From Pseudeuparius sepicola (Eukaryota; Arthropoda; Insecta; Coleoptera; Anthribidae), in NCBI GenBank assembly GCA_963920635.1, contig OY987298.1, positions 123,885,735 to 123,949,734 of the forward strand: DNA of 64,000 nucleotides. Direction: 5' to 3'. Within the stretch, counting starts at the first letter, position 1. The number at the start of each line of letters is the position of its first letter. Position numbers and translations under genes: made by a program. Shown here piece after piece: positions 1 to 12,047 of this stretch. The notes below the pieces were generated by a model. That model saw nothing but the letters and a program-made list of their open reading frames with translations, was not told the DNA's origin and ran no database searches.

Positions 1-823
1 ATTGTTTGAACACATTTTTTATTTTAAAAGGTAACCTTTTAAAATAATAATAATTTGAATTTGAGTTTTTTAATTTTTCTTTTATTTTGTTACATTTTGT
101 TACCAGCTAAAAATAAAATAGTTGGAAGTTTGAAGTAAGTCTAAGAAAATTTGCCAGCTCTTTTATTTATTTTTTTTGGAAAGCTCAAAAAATGGCCGAT
201 TTGATAAGGCCACAGCCAACTATGATTTACATAAAAAAAAAACAAAAGTTTATGTCATATCTCAAAAATCACAAACAACATAAAAAATTGGATCAGATTA
301 TCTTATTAAGCCCAAAATTATCTACAATTTTTGTTTCTACAGTTTTCCTGTATAATTAGAAATAACGGAGCTACAGAGATCTGATGAAATAGCAAAAAAT
401 CACTCTTTTCAAAATATGTAGTGAGCCATGAACTTTTTTAAAAATCCAAAAGGGGCATTACATTGAGCATTCAAAACAGCAATTCTTTCACCATTTAACC
501 TTTGTTCTAGCTCTGCTAGTTTCCGAGATCCCCATAGTGGTCATCGAAAAAACTCACCCTGTATATTTGAGGATAGTGCTCAAAAAGTTAACCTTAAACC
601 TAAACCCCCCCCCCCCCCATGGAAAACCCCTAGCTACGGCCCTGGCTGGGTCACGGAAAGATACTAGCCTCTACACATTAAAGCCGCAAAGCAAAAAATC
701 TTTCGTCCAGAATTATTGTTCCTCACTCGGTCGGTTCGTATACCATAAAAAAATCGTGAGATATTGATAATAAAAAATTTCACGTAAACGTGCGCATCGC
801 CGATCAGTGCCCTCGAGAGGGAG
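1..823. other. AT-rich noncoding sequence with a hAT-like end
   Basis: No exon or convincing gene is visible. On the minus strand a terminus like those of hAT elements, CAGGGCCGTAGCTAGGGG, occupies 627-644, next to a C/G run at 606-618. No matching partner end or 8-bp duplication was found, so this is probably a truncated insertion. An outward CACCCTGTATA terminus lies near 557. Short reading frames here have no recognisable domain. Confidence 0.4.
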
Positions 824-1146
824 GTGCCAAATTCATTAAAACTTCTGGAAGGGGCGCTCCTTAAGGGACCCCAAAGCCGGCTGCGGTTCCAGGGCATAAT
901 TTCTCATTAGGTCGACGTTTGTGCCCCGAATAGAGAGCAGGGCATTATTCTCCAATCATAATAAAAAATTCCCTTCCCCAAACCAATTACCTTGCGAAGA
1001 TGGGCAATCGATTCCGCATCAGAGTCGAAAAATGGAATTTAAAACTATCGTTTCGCCCTGGATAAAGAACCTAAATTAATTTTTACGAAAAATAATTTCC
1101 GGCTATAAAAAAACGAGCCAGCAATAATTATTATAATTCGACTTCA
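824..1146. repeat. Noncoding segment, copy A of a diverged duplication
   Basis: This segment aligns over most of its length with 3204-3510. Shared blocks include CATTAAAACTTCT, GGCATAATTTCTCATT, GCCCCGAATAGA, AAACCAATTACCT and TAATTTTTA, in the same order and orientation with substitutions and small indels between. It is less AT-rich than its surroundings, has no long reading frame, no inverted termini and no target duplication. It contains several ATTA/TAAT cores. It could be a duplicated regulatory segment or an old unrecognised transposon; the sequence does not decide. Confidence 0.55.
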
Positions 1147-2952
1147 AGAAGGGAGAGATTTGCTAATTGTGTTCATAATTGTTAGTTTTATTCACAAAGT
1201 ATTTTACCTAATTTAAAACAAGTAGGTAAAGACCTTGTTGAAAATTTAAAAAAACCTCTTTTAACATCCGTTCGAGGTGAACTTCTAAACGAAATACCGG
1301 GTGGACCAAAAATTTTTGGGCCCTATTTTTTTGCTTATCAAATGATTTTAAAAACGGCTCGTTGTTTCTTACAGAAAAGAACGGACTATTCACAGAAAAC
1401 TTCAAATACAAAATGGCGGCGATGTTTAAATATAGGCCTTTGTTTGGCCTAATTCTTTTTGGAGAAAAAATGTCGGAATGATGCAACAAATACAAAATGT
1501 AAATAAAATGGGCCTTCCTCTACATTTTAAGATCACTGCGAGGAAAATCCGTCCATCGGGAGCGGATCTAAAAAAATTGAAAATGTCTGGTTTCCTAAAT
1601 TTCAAGATGGCAGCCATACTTGAAAATTGTCCCCTCCTTTTTTACACCGCAAAATGTTTGAATAACGAGTAAATGAATAAAACTTCGCCTTTGTCCTTTT
1701 CTCAGTATTTTCTGTATTTATTTTAGAGAAAGGCCAATTTTATTGTTTTTTTTTGCATCGGTGGTTGCATTATTCCGACATTTTTGCTTCAAGAATAAAT
1801 AGCCCAAAGAATGGTCAATTTTCAAGCATGGCCGTCATCTTTGAAATCAGAAAATCAGTCATTTTGAACTTTTCTGTCAATATTCCGTTCTCTCTTCAAG
1901 CAACTGTGCAACGTTAATCAAAATCTGTTAGTAAATAAAAAAATATATATGGGCAAAAGCAAATTTAATAAGTTTTGTTTGGTTGTATAGGGGAAACTTT
2001 TGACTTTTATAAGAACATATTTTGAACTAGATATCTCCAAGTAAGAAATGTCACAAATATAAACTCCACTCGGTCAGTGCAAAGTTTATACGATCAATTC
2101 TCATATATATTGTACTGTATCCACACCTCACGTGCGGACGCGAATTAGAAGTAGGTAATATTGTCGGATTTGCACGATCGGTATTTCCCAGAATCATTGA
2201 CTTTCAAGTTTGTTCGAGAAATCTGGCAAGGTGGCTAAGATCGCTCGGAATTTTAGGTTATGTCGTAGTATAAAGATTATTCTATATATGAAAATACCTT
2301 TACTTTACCAAAACAATTGATACAAATGACATAACAAAAGCGATTTCAAGTAACGTTAACTGATGGTCATGAACTTGACTATTCAAATAACCTTATTAAA
2401 ATATAAAATAATACTTCATTTGGATGGATCAAACAACAAAACTTTTCGAGCTTTTCACTACTATAGAGCGTGTCTCACATAGTTGCCAAATCTAGCAACT
2501 AAACCTACTGAATTAATTATTCCGCTGGCCGTTTTTGGCTGGTTTATTGCATATATTCCGACATTTTTCTTCAAAAATAATTTCCCCAAACAAAGGGCTA
2601 AATGCTAAATTTAAATATCGCCGCCATGTTGGCTTTTAAAAAATCAGCTATTTTACAGCTTGCTGTCAATGTTGTTGCCTCGTTTATTCAAATCGGTTGA
2701 TAAACAACAAAATTATGGCGAAAACAAAAAAGTCCACAATTTTATTGCCCACCCGGGAAAGCATAATAACTAACTAACATATATGTTATATTATGTAAAA
2801 ATTGTGTTTATAGTCCTAATTTCTTACCCCAAATTTTACAAAGAAAACAAGATTGTTCAAAAGTTAAGAAGGAGGTCTACTCTATGGAAACCATCAGTAT
2901 GTATAAATTGCAATCTGCATAATAAGAATAAGACGAGTTAAATTAAGAGTAA
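1147..2952. repeat. AT-rich stretch with three copies of a CCGACATTTTT-linked repeat
   Basis: A block with a GGCGGCGAT/CGCCGCCAT end and a CCGACATTTTT end occurs at about 1411-1482 in one orientation, and at about 1762-1870 and 2548-2665 in the other. The 1411 and 2548 copies match well in inverted orientation (GGCGGCGATRTTTAAAT, then CCTTTGTTTGG). This is a dispersed repeat, probably a nonautonomous DNA element. No gene was seen in the rest of the stretch. Confidence 0.4.
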
Positions 2953-3130
2953 ATGTACAGCACGTACGTGGTGATTCAACATTTTGACTCATTAAAGGCT
3001 TTTTTGATCAATACAAATTTTAATCTAAATAATTGCTCACATTTTGTGACAAAATTTATTTAAAAATATTTATCACAATGGCCGTCATTAGCATGTGCTC
3101 AAAAAGCCCAATGCTGTACATATATTAGGC
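2953..3130 (+). mobile_element. Truncated copy of the GATTCAACATTTTGAC foldback MITE
   Basis: The end TACGTGGTGATTCAAC followed by ATTTTGAC, ATACAAATTTTAATCTAA and TTATCACAATGG matches the foldback at 56486-56822. Only one arm and part of the centre are present, so this copy is truncated on its right side. Confidence 0.6.
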
Positions 3131-3203
3131 AAAAAAAAAATCTAGAACGGTTGTCAATGAAGCCCTTTATGAGAATGGTGCGGCGATCAGATGCGGCGAT
3201 CAG

Positions 3204-3510
3204 ATGCGCCGAATCCATTAAAACTTCTTACAGAGTCGCGAAAGCCACCTGCGGACACCAGGCATAATTTCTCATTGGACAACGTTTTTGCCCCGAATAG
3301 AAATAGCGACATTATTTTCCATTGATAATAAAAAAATCTGTCCTAAACCAATTACCTGAGTAGATAGGGCAATTAATTCCATATCAAGGGCGAAAATATG
3401 GAATTTTAAACTCCGGTTCCATCAGGTCGGGAAAGGGCCGTAATTAATTTTTAGCAGGAATAAACTCTAAAGGAGTCTCCCGGCAATTAGAATTCAACAT
3501 TCTTTGCGAG
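3204..3510. repeat. Noncoding segment, copy B of a diverged duplication
   Basis: This is the partner of 824-1146, about 2.4 kb downstream in the same orientation. The best-matching part is 3262-3420. A short tandem repeat (GCGGCGATCAGAT, twice) precedes it at about 3181-3206. No coding potential or transposon termini were seen. The following 3510-3660 is also moderately GC-rich and apparently free of transposons. Confidence 0.55.
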
Positions 3511-3956
3511 CCATTCCCACTTAGTCGATTGGAAACAACGGCTCGTTAACTCCAATGGCCCAACAGGAAATTTCCCAGGGTCTACAATCAAGACGATCTC
3601 CACGACTATAATATAAATTTTCCAGATATTGCATCGAATTCAACGGAGGAGTCCGAAAGAAAAGAATGTAGGGATAAAGTCAGGGTAAGTGATGCATTAT
3701 TGCAGATACAAAATTCGTTTAAAATATGTATACGTGCAATAATTACTACAGTGGTTATTCGAAACTATTACCTGTCAGGAACCAAAGGTATGTAGTTATA
3801 AATAATAATTATTTGGTTTGGTTATAATTATTATAACCAAGCGCCTTTTGACCAATCACGATCCTGCAGTTTTCATTACTTCCTATTGAAATTGTCTCGC
3901 AATACTGGGCTATGTTTATGTATATGGTTACTATGGACGACGGCAACTGATGCGCC

Positions 3957-4149
3957 ATACGCCATTAAATATAAGAAATACGCTCCCTATAGGCTCAATG
4001 CTAAACTAGTCTATGGGCCATGCCAACAATGAACAAGAACAAAGAACAACGCAGTGTAGACCCAAGGCTAGCACCGTTCACATGGTGACGATGGCCCATA
4101 TATTAGTTCGCATAGTCCCGTCGGGGCGTTGGCATCTTAAATTCAGTCG
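3957..4149 (-). mobile_element. TATACGC-family MITE (about 193 bp)
   Basis: This is a near full-length copy of the roughly 200-bp MITE whose best copy is at 43959-44158, in the opposite orientation. Its left end reads ATACGCCATTAAATATAAG and its right end TTAAATTCAGTCG, so the final TATACGC of the right terminus is missing. The two ends are imperfect inverted repeats. Confidence 0.75.
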
Positions 4150-6625
4150 AAACAATCTGTAAATTTGTGATTGTAGAGTATAAAAAAGGGGGTTCAGAAT
4201 ATTCTAATTGATTTCGAATATCCTGGACTCGTCTGAAGTCGTGGAAGAAGCATAGTACTCAACTATGGCGAGTTATGATGTGCGGTTTCCCAGAACGAGT
4301 AATGACTATCAGAACCCGCGCGTTGAGTAATATACTATTATTACTTCTACGTAACAATTACACCCAATTTTTTAATTTATTCTTTTATACATCACCTAAG
4401 CATTATATTAATCTAATCACGTTATGCCAGAAAGCATTTTATTTTTAGTTGTTATCACGGTCAGTGGCGTATTTAGGGGATTCAACCAATAAAAATTAAA
4501 AAAAAATCTTGTTATTTTCATTGTCATTGAAAAACTTTGGCAATAAATTATCTCCATTTCGAATCGCATTATGTTTCATATCGACAGGAATTTACAAGTT
4601 ATAAACTGAAGTTGTAGCGCGTTATGGCAATTAAAGTTGTTAAACTTTTGAGTGCCTCCATGCCTGCAACAACAGAGTTTATTCTGAAACGTAAAACTTT
4701 TCGGTATAACAACTACAATTGTCGAGCTCGTAATACAGAAACTGTATCTACACAATAAAAGAAAAATGATCTAATCTAATCATTTAAACTATATTGTTTC
4801 CAATAGAACAAGCTTTGTCTGATATTTATAAATTTACAGATATTAAATTTTATATTCATGCCACATTTGTGAGTTACTTTTTAGGCAGTAAAAGGAAAAT
4901 GCATTATCTGCTCAAAATGTTAAGTACTATAACACATATTGTTGTTAGCAACGCAACGCCAACTCAAAATTCTATTTTGCTTGTACCAAGCAATATAAGA
5001 TTATAAGGTAATGACTTTCGAAGCCTTGCGGACTGTTTGGACAGCTTGTGATTTTTTCGGATTTGACCACTAGTTTAACTCGGAGCGATAGCGCGTAAAC
5101 AAGTCAAAATATGGATTCACAGTAACACTCCTTAGTAGCTGTCAGTATGTTGTGGTAAACATTTTCTTAATAATGCTTTCGTGAAATAAGATATACAGGT
5201 ATATAAAATTTTCAACTAATTCTCCCAATAAATTAAAGTGTCATCATAGATTACGTATTACACGTGAGTATATTTCGTATGCTAAGTGAGAGCATAAGCA
5301 TTCAGAGAGTGAATTCGACGCCAGCGGGAATGAGCAATGTATCTAAATTAGTGGAAGTTCGCTATTTGACAGATATGATTAGGTTAGGTTATGAGAGTAA
5401 CTCCATGCTGTATTAGCGGGAGGTACCTACATATATTATTGCGTTAACGTTCTGTTCTTTGGTTAATCTATCTTGTTGATCAAATTTACAGAAAAAATAG
5501 TGTTATGGAAAGTAAAACTAGCAAACAACATCTATAATACTCAAGAATCCCTGGAAGAATAAATGACAAAAAATTAAAGTATAATTACACATGTACCTAC
5601 CTTTTCCATAAGACATATCCAGACATCTATTAACATTTATAACAACAAGACAAGAAAAAGACATTGCAACGGGGCAGTGCATTTCATACCTACACCAAAT
5701 ACATTTTTATTCAAATCTTTGAATATCCGTAGAGCAACAAAGACCAAATCGAATGTCAACAATAAAACTGACAAGAGACGATGAAACCAAGTTCTCTATG
5801 AATCTGAAAGTGTGCAATAGGAAAAACGAAGAGACCGCTTAAGATTAGACGGAATAACTATACAAAAACATGCTACTTTCACTCAGCTGTCAAACTTAAT
5901 GTTGACCAAAGTTTATCAAGATTTTATGAACATGAAACATGAAAACGCAATTACGCAAACGCAAGTACTCATCTAGCGCCTGTTGTGTATGTGTTAGACA
6001 AAGATCATATGATATATGCCATTTTTCGTGAAAGATAAACATAAAACAGTGAAATTTACTAAATACACCTGCTTTAACTCTTCCTAAAACCCACTTCCAC
6101 TTTTCTGTATGAGCATCTTCGTGCCGCAATGTTGCCAAGCGGAACTTAATACCAGGAATTTCCGAGAATACCACGTATTTTGGAGCAGAGTTGGGCCTCT
6201 CATTCTTCTATAGAATATTTTTTAATGGCCTTGAGGCGTTAAATAAAATATAGAAAAACAAAAGTAAACAACTTTTAAAAAACCTATTTATTGAGAAGCT
6301 CGGAAATTCCCCCTTATCGAGCCTCACAGTGTCCCAACTGGCCACAAAACTCTCTGCGGAGGTAGTCAAGTTGCTTGTAGAATATTTCGGCATAAATGTA
6401 TGATTTTAGACCATAATCCTTCTAGTATCCTGGGCTTCTCGTGTTTAGGTTCATAGTTTTCTTTAAATAAACCCGTAAGAGTTGGGCGCCATGTCTGGAA
6501 GTTGCGGAGACCAACAGGTTGTGCCTCCTGTGCCAATGAGGTTTTGAGAAAAATTAAGTTTATAGTTGAGAGATAGGCAAGATGACATACATAAATAAAA
6601 AAGTAGACGAAAACTAAAAACAGTA
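4150..6625. other. AT-rich noncoding sequence, no gene recognised
   Basis: The stretch is mostly AT-rich, without exon-like GC-rich open segments. A hAT-like terminus, CAGTGGCGTATTTAGGGG, starts at 4462, but no partner end or target duplication was identified. A 92-codon frame on the minus strand at 5896-6174 and other short frames have no recognisable motif and are treated as chance. Confidence 0.4.
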
Positions 6626-7548
6626 GGGTTAGGTCACCTAAGAGTACGCAGCCCCTAAGAGTACGCACTGGCATTTTTTATTAGTTCCAATGCTATTCGG
6701 ATAGAGGTCGCTATTCAGTGTAGACGCCTTCAATTGACAACAAGTTTTGATTATAGTCGCGTGGTGTTCCGTAAACGATTCGACGAATTACAGGCAATTA
6801 ACCAATTTTATACATATTTTTATAATTTTTTGGCATCTTTGCTATAAGGAGTATCTTACCCTGTGAATGCTTAACTATATTGTTCGACTGTGCATCTTAA
6901 AAAGGCTTTAGATAGGCATGTTTCGCACAGCTTACGATGTGTAATTATGGTTGCCTGTTTTAATTAAATAGATTATTCAATCATCGCTGACATGTCCGCA
7001 AGAGTACGCATGCAAAGAGTACGCGCGCACAAATAGGTCTATTAAAAAAAGGAATTAAAAAGGGGCTGCCACTTGTTGAAAAAACTAGAAAATATCAATA
7101 CGATATTCTTTGTTCTCTCTGCAGTGAACACTAGAGCATTTCAAAATGGATTAAGTGTGATTCATGAGGTGCATGGTGGCACGAAGACTGTACCCAAAGT
7201 TTATAGACTTTGGACTGTACCAACTACCTCGGACATGGCGTCTTTATAATATGTGACTTATGTCAAGAATAATATATTGTTGTTATTTGAATTTTTTTTA
7301 GCGCGTACCCTTCAATTCAGCACTGCGTACTCTTTCGAGCTCTCGTTCCTAAGAGTACGCAAACTGTTTTTTTTTTATTAAAGATGTAATATCTCTCATG
7401 TCGATAATTATAAAAAAATATTTCTTTGCATTACATATTCTTAAATTTAATAAGGAATTTATACTGTGTCGAATAAATCTGTATTACTTATTGTTGTCGA
7501 TTTATTTAACTTTAAATATTAAGTGCGTACTCTTGGGTGACCTTACCC
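6626..7548. mobile_element. TA-flanked nonautonomous DNA element with AAGAGTACGC motif array
   Basis: The terminal inverted repeats read GGGTTAGGTCACCTAAGAG at the left and GGGTAAGGTCACCCAAGAG (as reverse complement) at the right, each flanked by TA, which is consistent with a TA target duplication. A 10-bp motif, AAGAGTACGC, recurs in both orientations about eight times (near 6639, 6655, 7000, 7014, 7303 degenerate, 7325, 7352 and 7523), clustered toward the ends. No transposase was found. The layout suggests a short relative of a Tc1/mariner/pogo-type element, with the motif as probable transposase-binding site. Confidence 0.7.
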
Positions 7549-7795
7549 TATATTCTATAAACATTTCTATTTATTTCTATTTCTAAGTTATATTCTTTAT
7601 AATACATGAGGAAATAGTTAGTGGTATAAATAAAAAAATACGAAATAAAATTCATCTTGCCCTACCCTATAGGGCAAGTTGGCATACCATAGTCAATAGG
7701 TACGATTAGTGGCACAAGTCACATACGAATTTTTTTTGCTGACATTTTTTGACCAGCGCATTCCGCGTGAGCCCATATACGACATTTTATACACC

Positions 7796-9432
7796 TCAGC
7801 CAACCTTCACGGGGCTTGGAACGGCTATACAGTCCGCATTAGAGTAGAGACATGTACAGTCGTTTTCGTCATCCTTTACATCAAAAGGCTCTTCGTTTTC
7901 CAAACCAGAGGACTCCCCAAAGAATGTCTTTTTGGAAGAAACGCGTGCACTTTTTCTTATTATTTCGGAATATTTTGTTTCCTTTTGGCTAAAAATTTGG
8001 GAACATTCTTCAATTGCAGATTTTTCAGAAAAAACATTCTTTTTCACTGATTTTCGATTACTTTTTCTTGCGTTTGCTGCCTTTTTGTTTCCTTCCCTTT
8101 CGCGCAGACTCTGAAGGAATGGATATTCCTTAAGAACATTTTGGTACGTGTTTTTCTTACGATTTGTATATCTTGTGTTTCCCTGGGGAAGAGGTGAAAT
8201 TTCCATTAAGATATCCTTAATGTTGTTGGACGAAATTCCTTCATGAGCTATAGATGTTTGCTTCTCCAATGTTATAATGGCTGGGTTACTTCTTCATCAG
8301 GCAGAATTTCCATTAAAATGTCGGTACCAAAAGAAGAACTAGGTTCTTGTTTTTTGGCTGGGGCAGAAGTTGCAGACAGGTCTTCTTCTTTACCTGAGCA
8401 ACCTGTCACATTTAATACTTCAGCAGAGTTAACTCTTTCATTTTCTGTCTCTTCCCCGGCAATTGATACATCTGTTACTTACTGTGCTAGGCAGATACAT
8501 GTCTTCAGGAAATATATCCGGATTTAAGGGTGATATCCCAGTTGCCCTAAATCCACTCAAAGCAATAGCTGGAGTTGCAGCTTTACCATAGGCTTCACAG
8601 AAAAGTGACGCTACCCGATAAAGAGTAACTGGACGACCAGGATTTTGCTTCATCCATTAAGTGACCGCAGTATTGTAATATTTACTTAGTGGCCCAAATA
8701 ATGCTACGTCTAGTGGTTGTAGCCTGTGCGTGCAATGCGATGGCAAGCAAAAAAGAACTACAAAATTTTTTTTTGCCAGTTCAAGTGCCTCTAAATTTTT
8801 ATTGCTAATGTGTCCATCTAAAAGCAGTAATGCCTTATTTTCAGCTGTTGGTCTTACATGTTTTATGAAATGTTCCATCCATTATGCAAAGAGTTCACCT
8901 GCCATGTATCCAGATTCATTGTACAAACATAATGTACCCACTGGTGCACCAACATATAATGTCGGATTGAACTTTTTCATACAAACTACCACGGTAGAGT
9001 GAACGCCGCTGGTAATGGCCCCAACTTGTTTTTTGCCTTTTAGTTGTTGTTTTGCCTAGTAGTGGATTTTGCACTGTTGTTAATTCGGACTCGTCCATAT
9101 TAAAAACCATGGTTTTGTCAAAATTCCCGTTGCTGATTGATTTTTCTAGATTTGAAAAAAATTTCTCAACTTGCGGTTTGTTGAAGGCCTCGGCTCGCGC
9201 AATAGATGTTGCTTCCTGTTAACGTAAGGATATCTTGGGGTTCCTTAGTCATTATTAAACTGATGTTTTAATTTCATTTTTATGGCAAGTTCATAAGCTA
9301 AAATCCGTACATCCTTGGAAGTTAACCAAAAAAAACTGGCTTCTATTCTAACGCCAGTATATGTTGCACTAGAGCTTTCTCTAAATCTTCATTTAATGTT
9401 GTTTCATATGGGCCGAGGTGCATTTTTGTGCC
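7796..9432 (-). pseudogene. Tigger/pogo-type transposase, catalytic and C-terminal part (broken)
   Basis: Read on the minus strand from 9432, the frames match the order expected in Tigger/jerky-like transposases. First comes a CENP-B-type helix-turn-helix region at 9420-9250. The DDE_1 domain follows, with FNMDES near 9100 (first Asp), LLLLDGHISN near 8820 (second Asp) and LQPLDVALFGP near 8710 (third Asp). The GISPLNPDIFP segment near 8540 is next, and last is a 157-codon Lys/Ser-rich tail ending in a Cys-containing stretch (DCTCLY) like the start of a C-terminal zinc finger. The gene is dead: there are stops inside the helix-turn-helix region, just before WMEHF and before WMKQNPG, and several frameshifts. 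The N-terminal part is at 10653-10837 beyond a hAT insertion. Confidence 0.85.
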
Positions 9433-10652
9433 CAGGGACTCTTTAAAATAAGGGGACCCAGCATGTCACAGTCTATCGCATAGGAAAAGTGAAGCCTTGA
9501 GGGGAAGTTTGTTTTCTGTATACTCCAAGGAGACCACATAAGTGGGCTGGGACAAGGTTATGTTATATGTCAGTGTCCAACTGCCATCAGGTTTTATGTG
9601 ACATGCCAGTGCCATAGATTCCAAAGGAGGCAAAATATTTCTCATCATAGTTCACAATTTTTAAGTTTTCTAACTTCCAGATAGTCAATTAAAGGTAATG
9701 CGGCCGCCTGTAGTAGACCCAATAATTGCAACCAGATTTTTCTTGTCTCACCTTTAGTAATCCTACAATTTCAATTACGTGGGCATTACGTATAAGTAGG
9801 TAGTTCGAAACAAATCGTATTTCGAAAATTTTAAATTATTAAGCAGGTAGCTTAGGTCAGGTCTTTTTTTAAACAGTTTTTATCTACAACTATAAGTTTA
9901 TTTTACGTTTGTGAGGTACCTTGGGAGAGAAATAAAATTACAAAAATTTTATAATGAGCACCAAGAAAAACTACATGATTAGAACTAAGAAGACCTTATC
10001 TTATTAGTCCATCCCGAAATCTGTGAAAGTTCTTTGGGTAGATACATTCAACAAGGGAAGAAAGTTCAATTACGTACCTATTATACCTACATATTACAAA
10101 TGGTTTGAGGAACCTGGTAACAAGGTGCAATAGCGACTAATTCTCAAATAAGCAAAATCGGCACTGACTTACCATACTTATATTACTTAAATTACTAAAA
10201 ATAATTGCAGGAAACCAGATTCAAATATAAAATAAATTTGATTCATTTGGCACTTGCCATATTCTGTGTTTGTTGACAGAACATTGTCAAGTCTAATTTT
10301 TAGAAATCATGGAAACCATTATAAATTTTTACACAGAAAGATTTTTAGTACCTGTAAATATTATAAATAATAAATGATGTTTAGTGGCATATCAGGTAAG
10401 GATATCAATTGAAAAAAATGCACTCCAGCCGGGACTTGAACCCGGGACTCCTACTGTGGCCAATTGATATCCTTACCTGATATGCCACTAAACATCATTT
10501 ATTATTTATAAATTTTTACTAACAATCAAAGTAACTGTTATATTCATAGATTCTCCAATAAAATGGCATACTTGGCATCACTAGAATGAGGAAAGAATAG
10601 GCCTCACTTTGGAAAGTATAATGCTGGGTCCCCTTACTTTAAAGGGTCCCTG
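9433..10652. mobile_element. hAT-like nonautonomous element inside the Tigger-like transposase
   Basis: The left end reads CAGGGACTCTTTAAAATAAG and the right end, reverse-complemented, CAGGGACCCTTTAAAGTAAG; both continue into GGGGACCCAGCAT. The element is flanked by an exact 8-bp duplication, TTTGTGCC (9425-9432 and 10653-10660), the hallmark of hAT integration. It interrupts the transposase reading frame: the sense on either side (ALGTN before, HLGPYETT after) belongs to one protein region. A 60-codon minus-strand frame inside has no known motif. The element hosts the tRNA-like hairpin at 10361-10511. Confidence 0.85.
10361..10511 (-). repeat. Perfect 51-bp-arm hairpin enclosing a tRNA-like Pol III unit
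   Basis: Positions 10361-10411 and 10461-10511 are exact reverse complements over 51 bp, separated by 49 bp. Read on the minus strand, the first arm contains an A-box-like TGGCATATCAGG. The spacer holds a perfect T-arm (CCGGG stem, loop TTCAAGT, CCCGG stem, i.e. a B box) and then a run of seven T that would stop RNA polymerase III. No 7-bp acceptor stem can be formed, so this is tRNA-derived rather than a working tRNA gene. It sits inside the hAT element at 9433-10652. A tRNA-related SINE head or a tRNA-carrying MITE are the main alternatives. Confidence 0.75.
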
Positions 10653-10837
10653 TTTGTGCCCAATGCAATTTTATTTTTGTTCATAGCGCGACGGCGCAAA
10701 GTTGCTTGACGCACCTGGAAGTGCTTGCTAGCCATTAACCAACCCTTGCGCTTTTCAGCCACAGCCTGTAGTGCTTGTGCCATGTTTTCCTCTTTCAACG
10801 AGCCTCTATTACTTTTCTTTTTGTAGTTAGACACCAT
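10653..10837 (-). pseudogene. Tigger/pogo-type transposase, N-terminal HTH part
   Basis: A 67-codon frame starts at an ATG at 10837 and contains a psq-type helix-turn-helix: MAQALQAVAEKRKGWLMASKHFQV followed in sense by LRRRAMNKN (split here for brevity). This is the usual DNA-binding N terminus of Tigger/jerky transposases. The frame runs into the hAT terminus after ALGTN at about 10653; the rest of the protein resumes at 9432. Upstream, 10850-11000 carries the GGGCAAGRTGACATA motif several times, probably the element's own terminal binding sites and promoter region. Confidence 0.8.
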
Positions 10838-12047
10838 CTGCTATTCGAAAAACCTATGCAGTGCATTAAAGTCGGGCAAAATGACACAGTGGTGGGCAAG
10901 GTGACATAGTCGACCCCTTCGAATATGTCATCTTGCCCGACGCGAACAGGCGAACGGAAAATCACAAACAAATCTGCTAAACATAAGCTAGTCAAAAATG
11001 TAGCCATACAATGTACAGGTTAGGAACGTAGTATAAAGCTAATGTATAAAACATATCAAATAACAGTACCTACTATTAAGTACATATTTGACGTATAATG
11101 CTATACTTAGGTACATCGGAACTCAATGCTGCAAATTCACAAACGTTAAAAATATTTCTAAAATACTAATATCTCATTCCAACCGCCAGTAGATGCATAC
11201 TAACTTCAAGAATGTTCAGGGCCGGATTAACACTAAGGCCAACAAGGCCCGGGCCTGGGGCGGCAAACTTTACGGGGCGGCAATTTACCAAACCGTATGT
11301 AGTTTAGAAAATCCCTATGGTGAGCCACCCGGTATAGCAATATATATTTTTTTATTTTTGTAGACCAGTAAACCACTTAAATGAATAATATTATATTATG
11401 TTAAGCTTTCACAATTTTGTATTAAATTATATCATAAATAAGTTTAAAATCTATTGGTGCGCCGGGAGCCTAATCTTTTTTGTAAGATAACTCGAATTTT
11501 TAAAAGCATTGGGTGCAGGACGCGAGCAGCATAAGTCCGCGAAATCAATCAAACCTATAGACTCTTGAATCACTGAAATCATCGAAAAGTGCTCACTTTT
11601 GAGGAAAAACAAACTGCCACTTCAAGCCGTTATTCCCATTGTGGATATTGCGCAGAAGGTTCTCGGCTCTCAAATGGATAAAATCATATTTACGTTCAAC
11701 ACTAGAACAAGAAAAATTTAAGGCACTTGCGATATTATCCATTGAGCACCAGTTGCTGCAGTCATTGGAATGTTCTGACTTAATAAATTCATTTGCCAAT
11801 CTGAAGGCTTGAATGAAAAAATAATAGTAAAAAATATATTTTTCAAAACAAGCTTTTATTTAAATGCTCCAAACAGAAGAAAATAAACTTTGAAATAAAT
11901 CAAACCAAAGAAAACCCATAATTTTGTTACAATTGTAGGTATATGATATAAAAGCTTGTCGGGAGATTTTCGTGTGTATATTTCGAGATAAATTTCTTTT
12001 ATAGAAAAATACAATTTCTACTTAGAACTACTTTCGTCAAGATATTA

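Noticed and set aside
10412..10511. A functional tRNA gene on the minus strand
   Set aside because: The T-arm is perfect but no acceptor stem and no convincing anticodon arm can be formed; called tRNA-derived instead.
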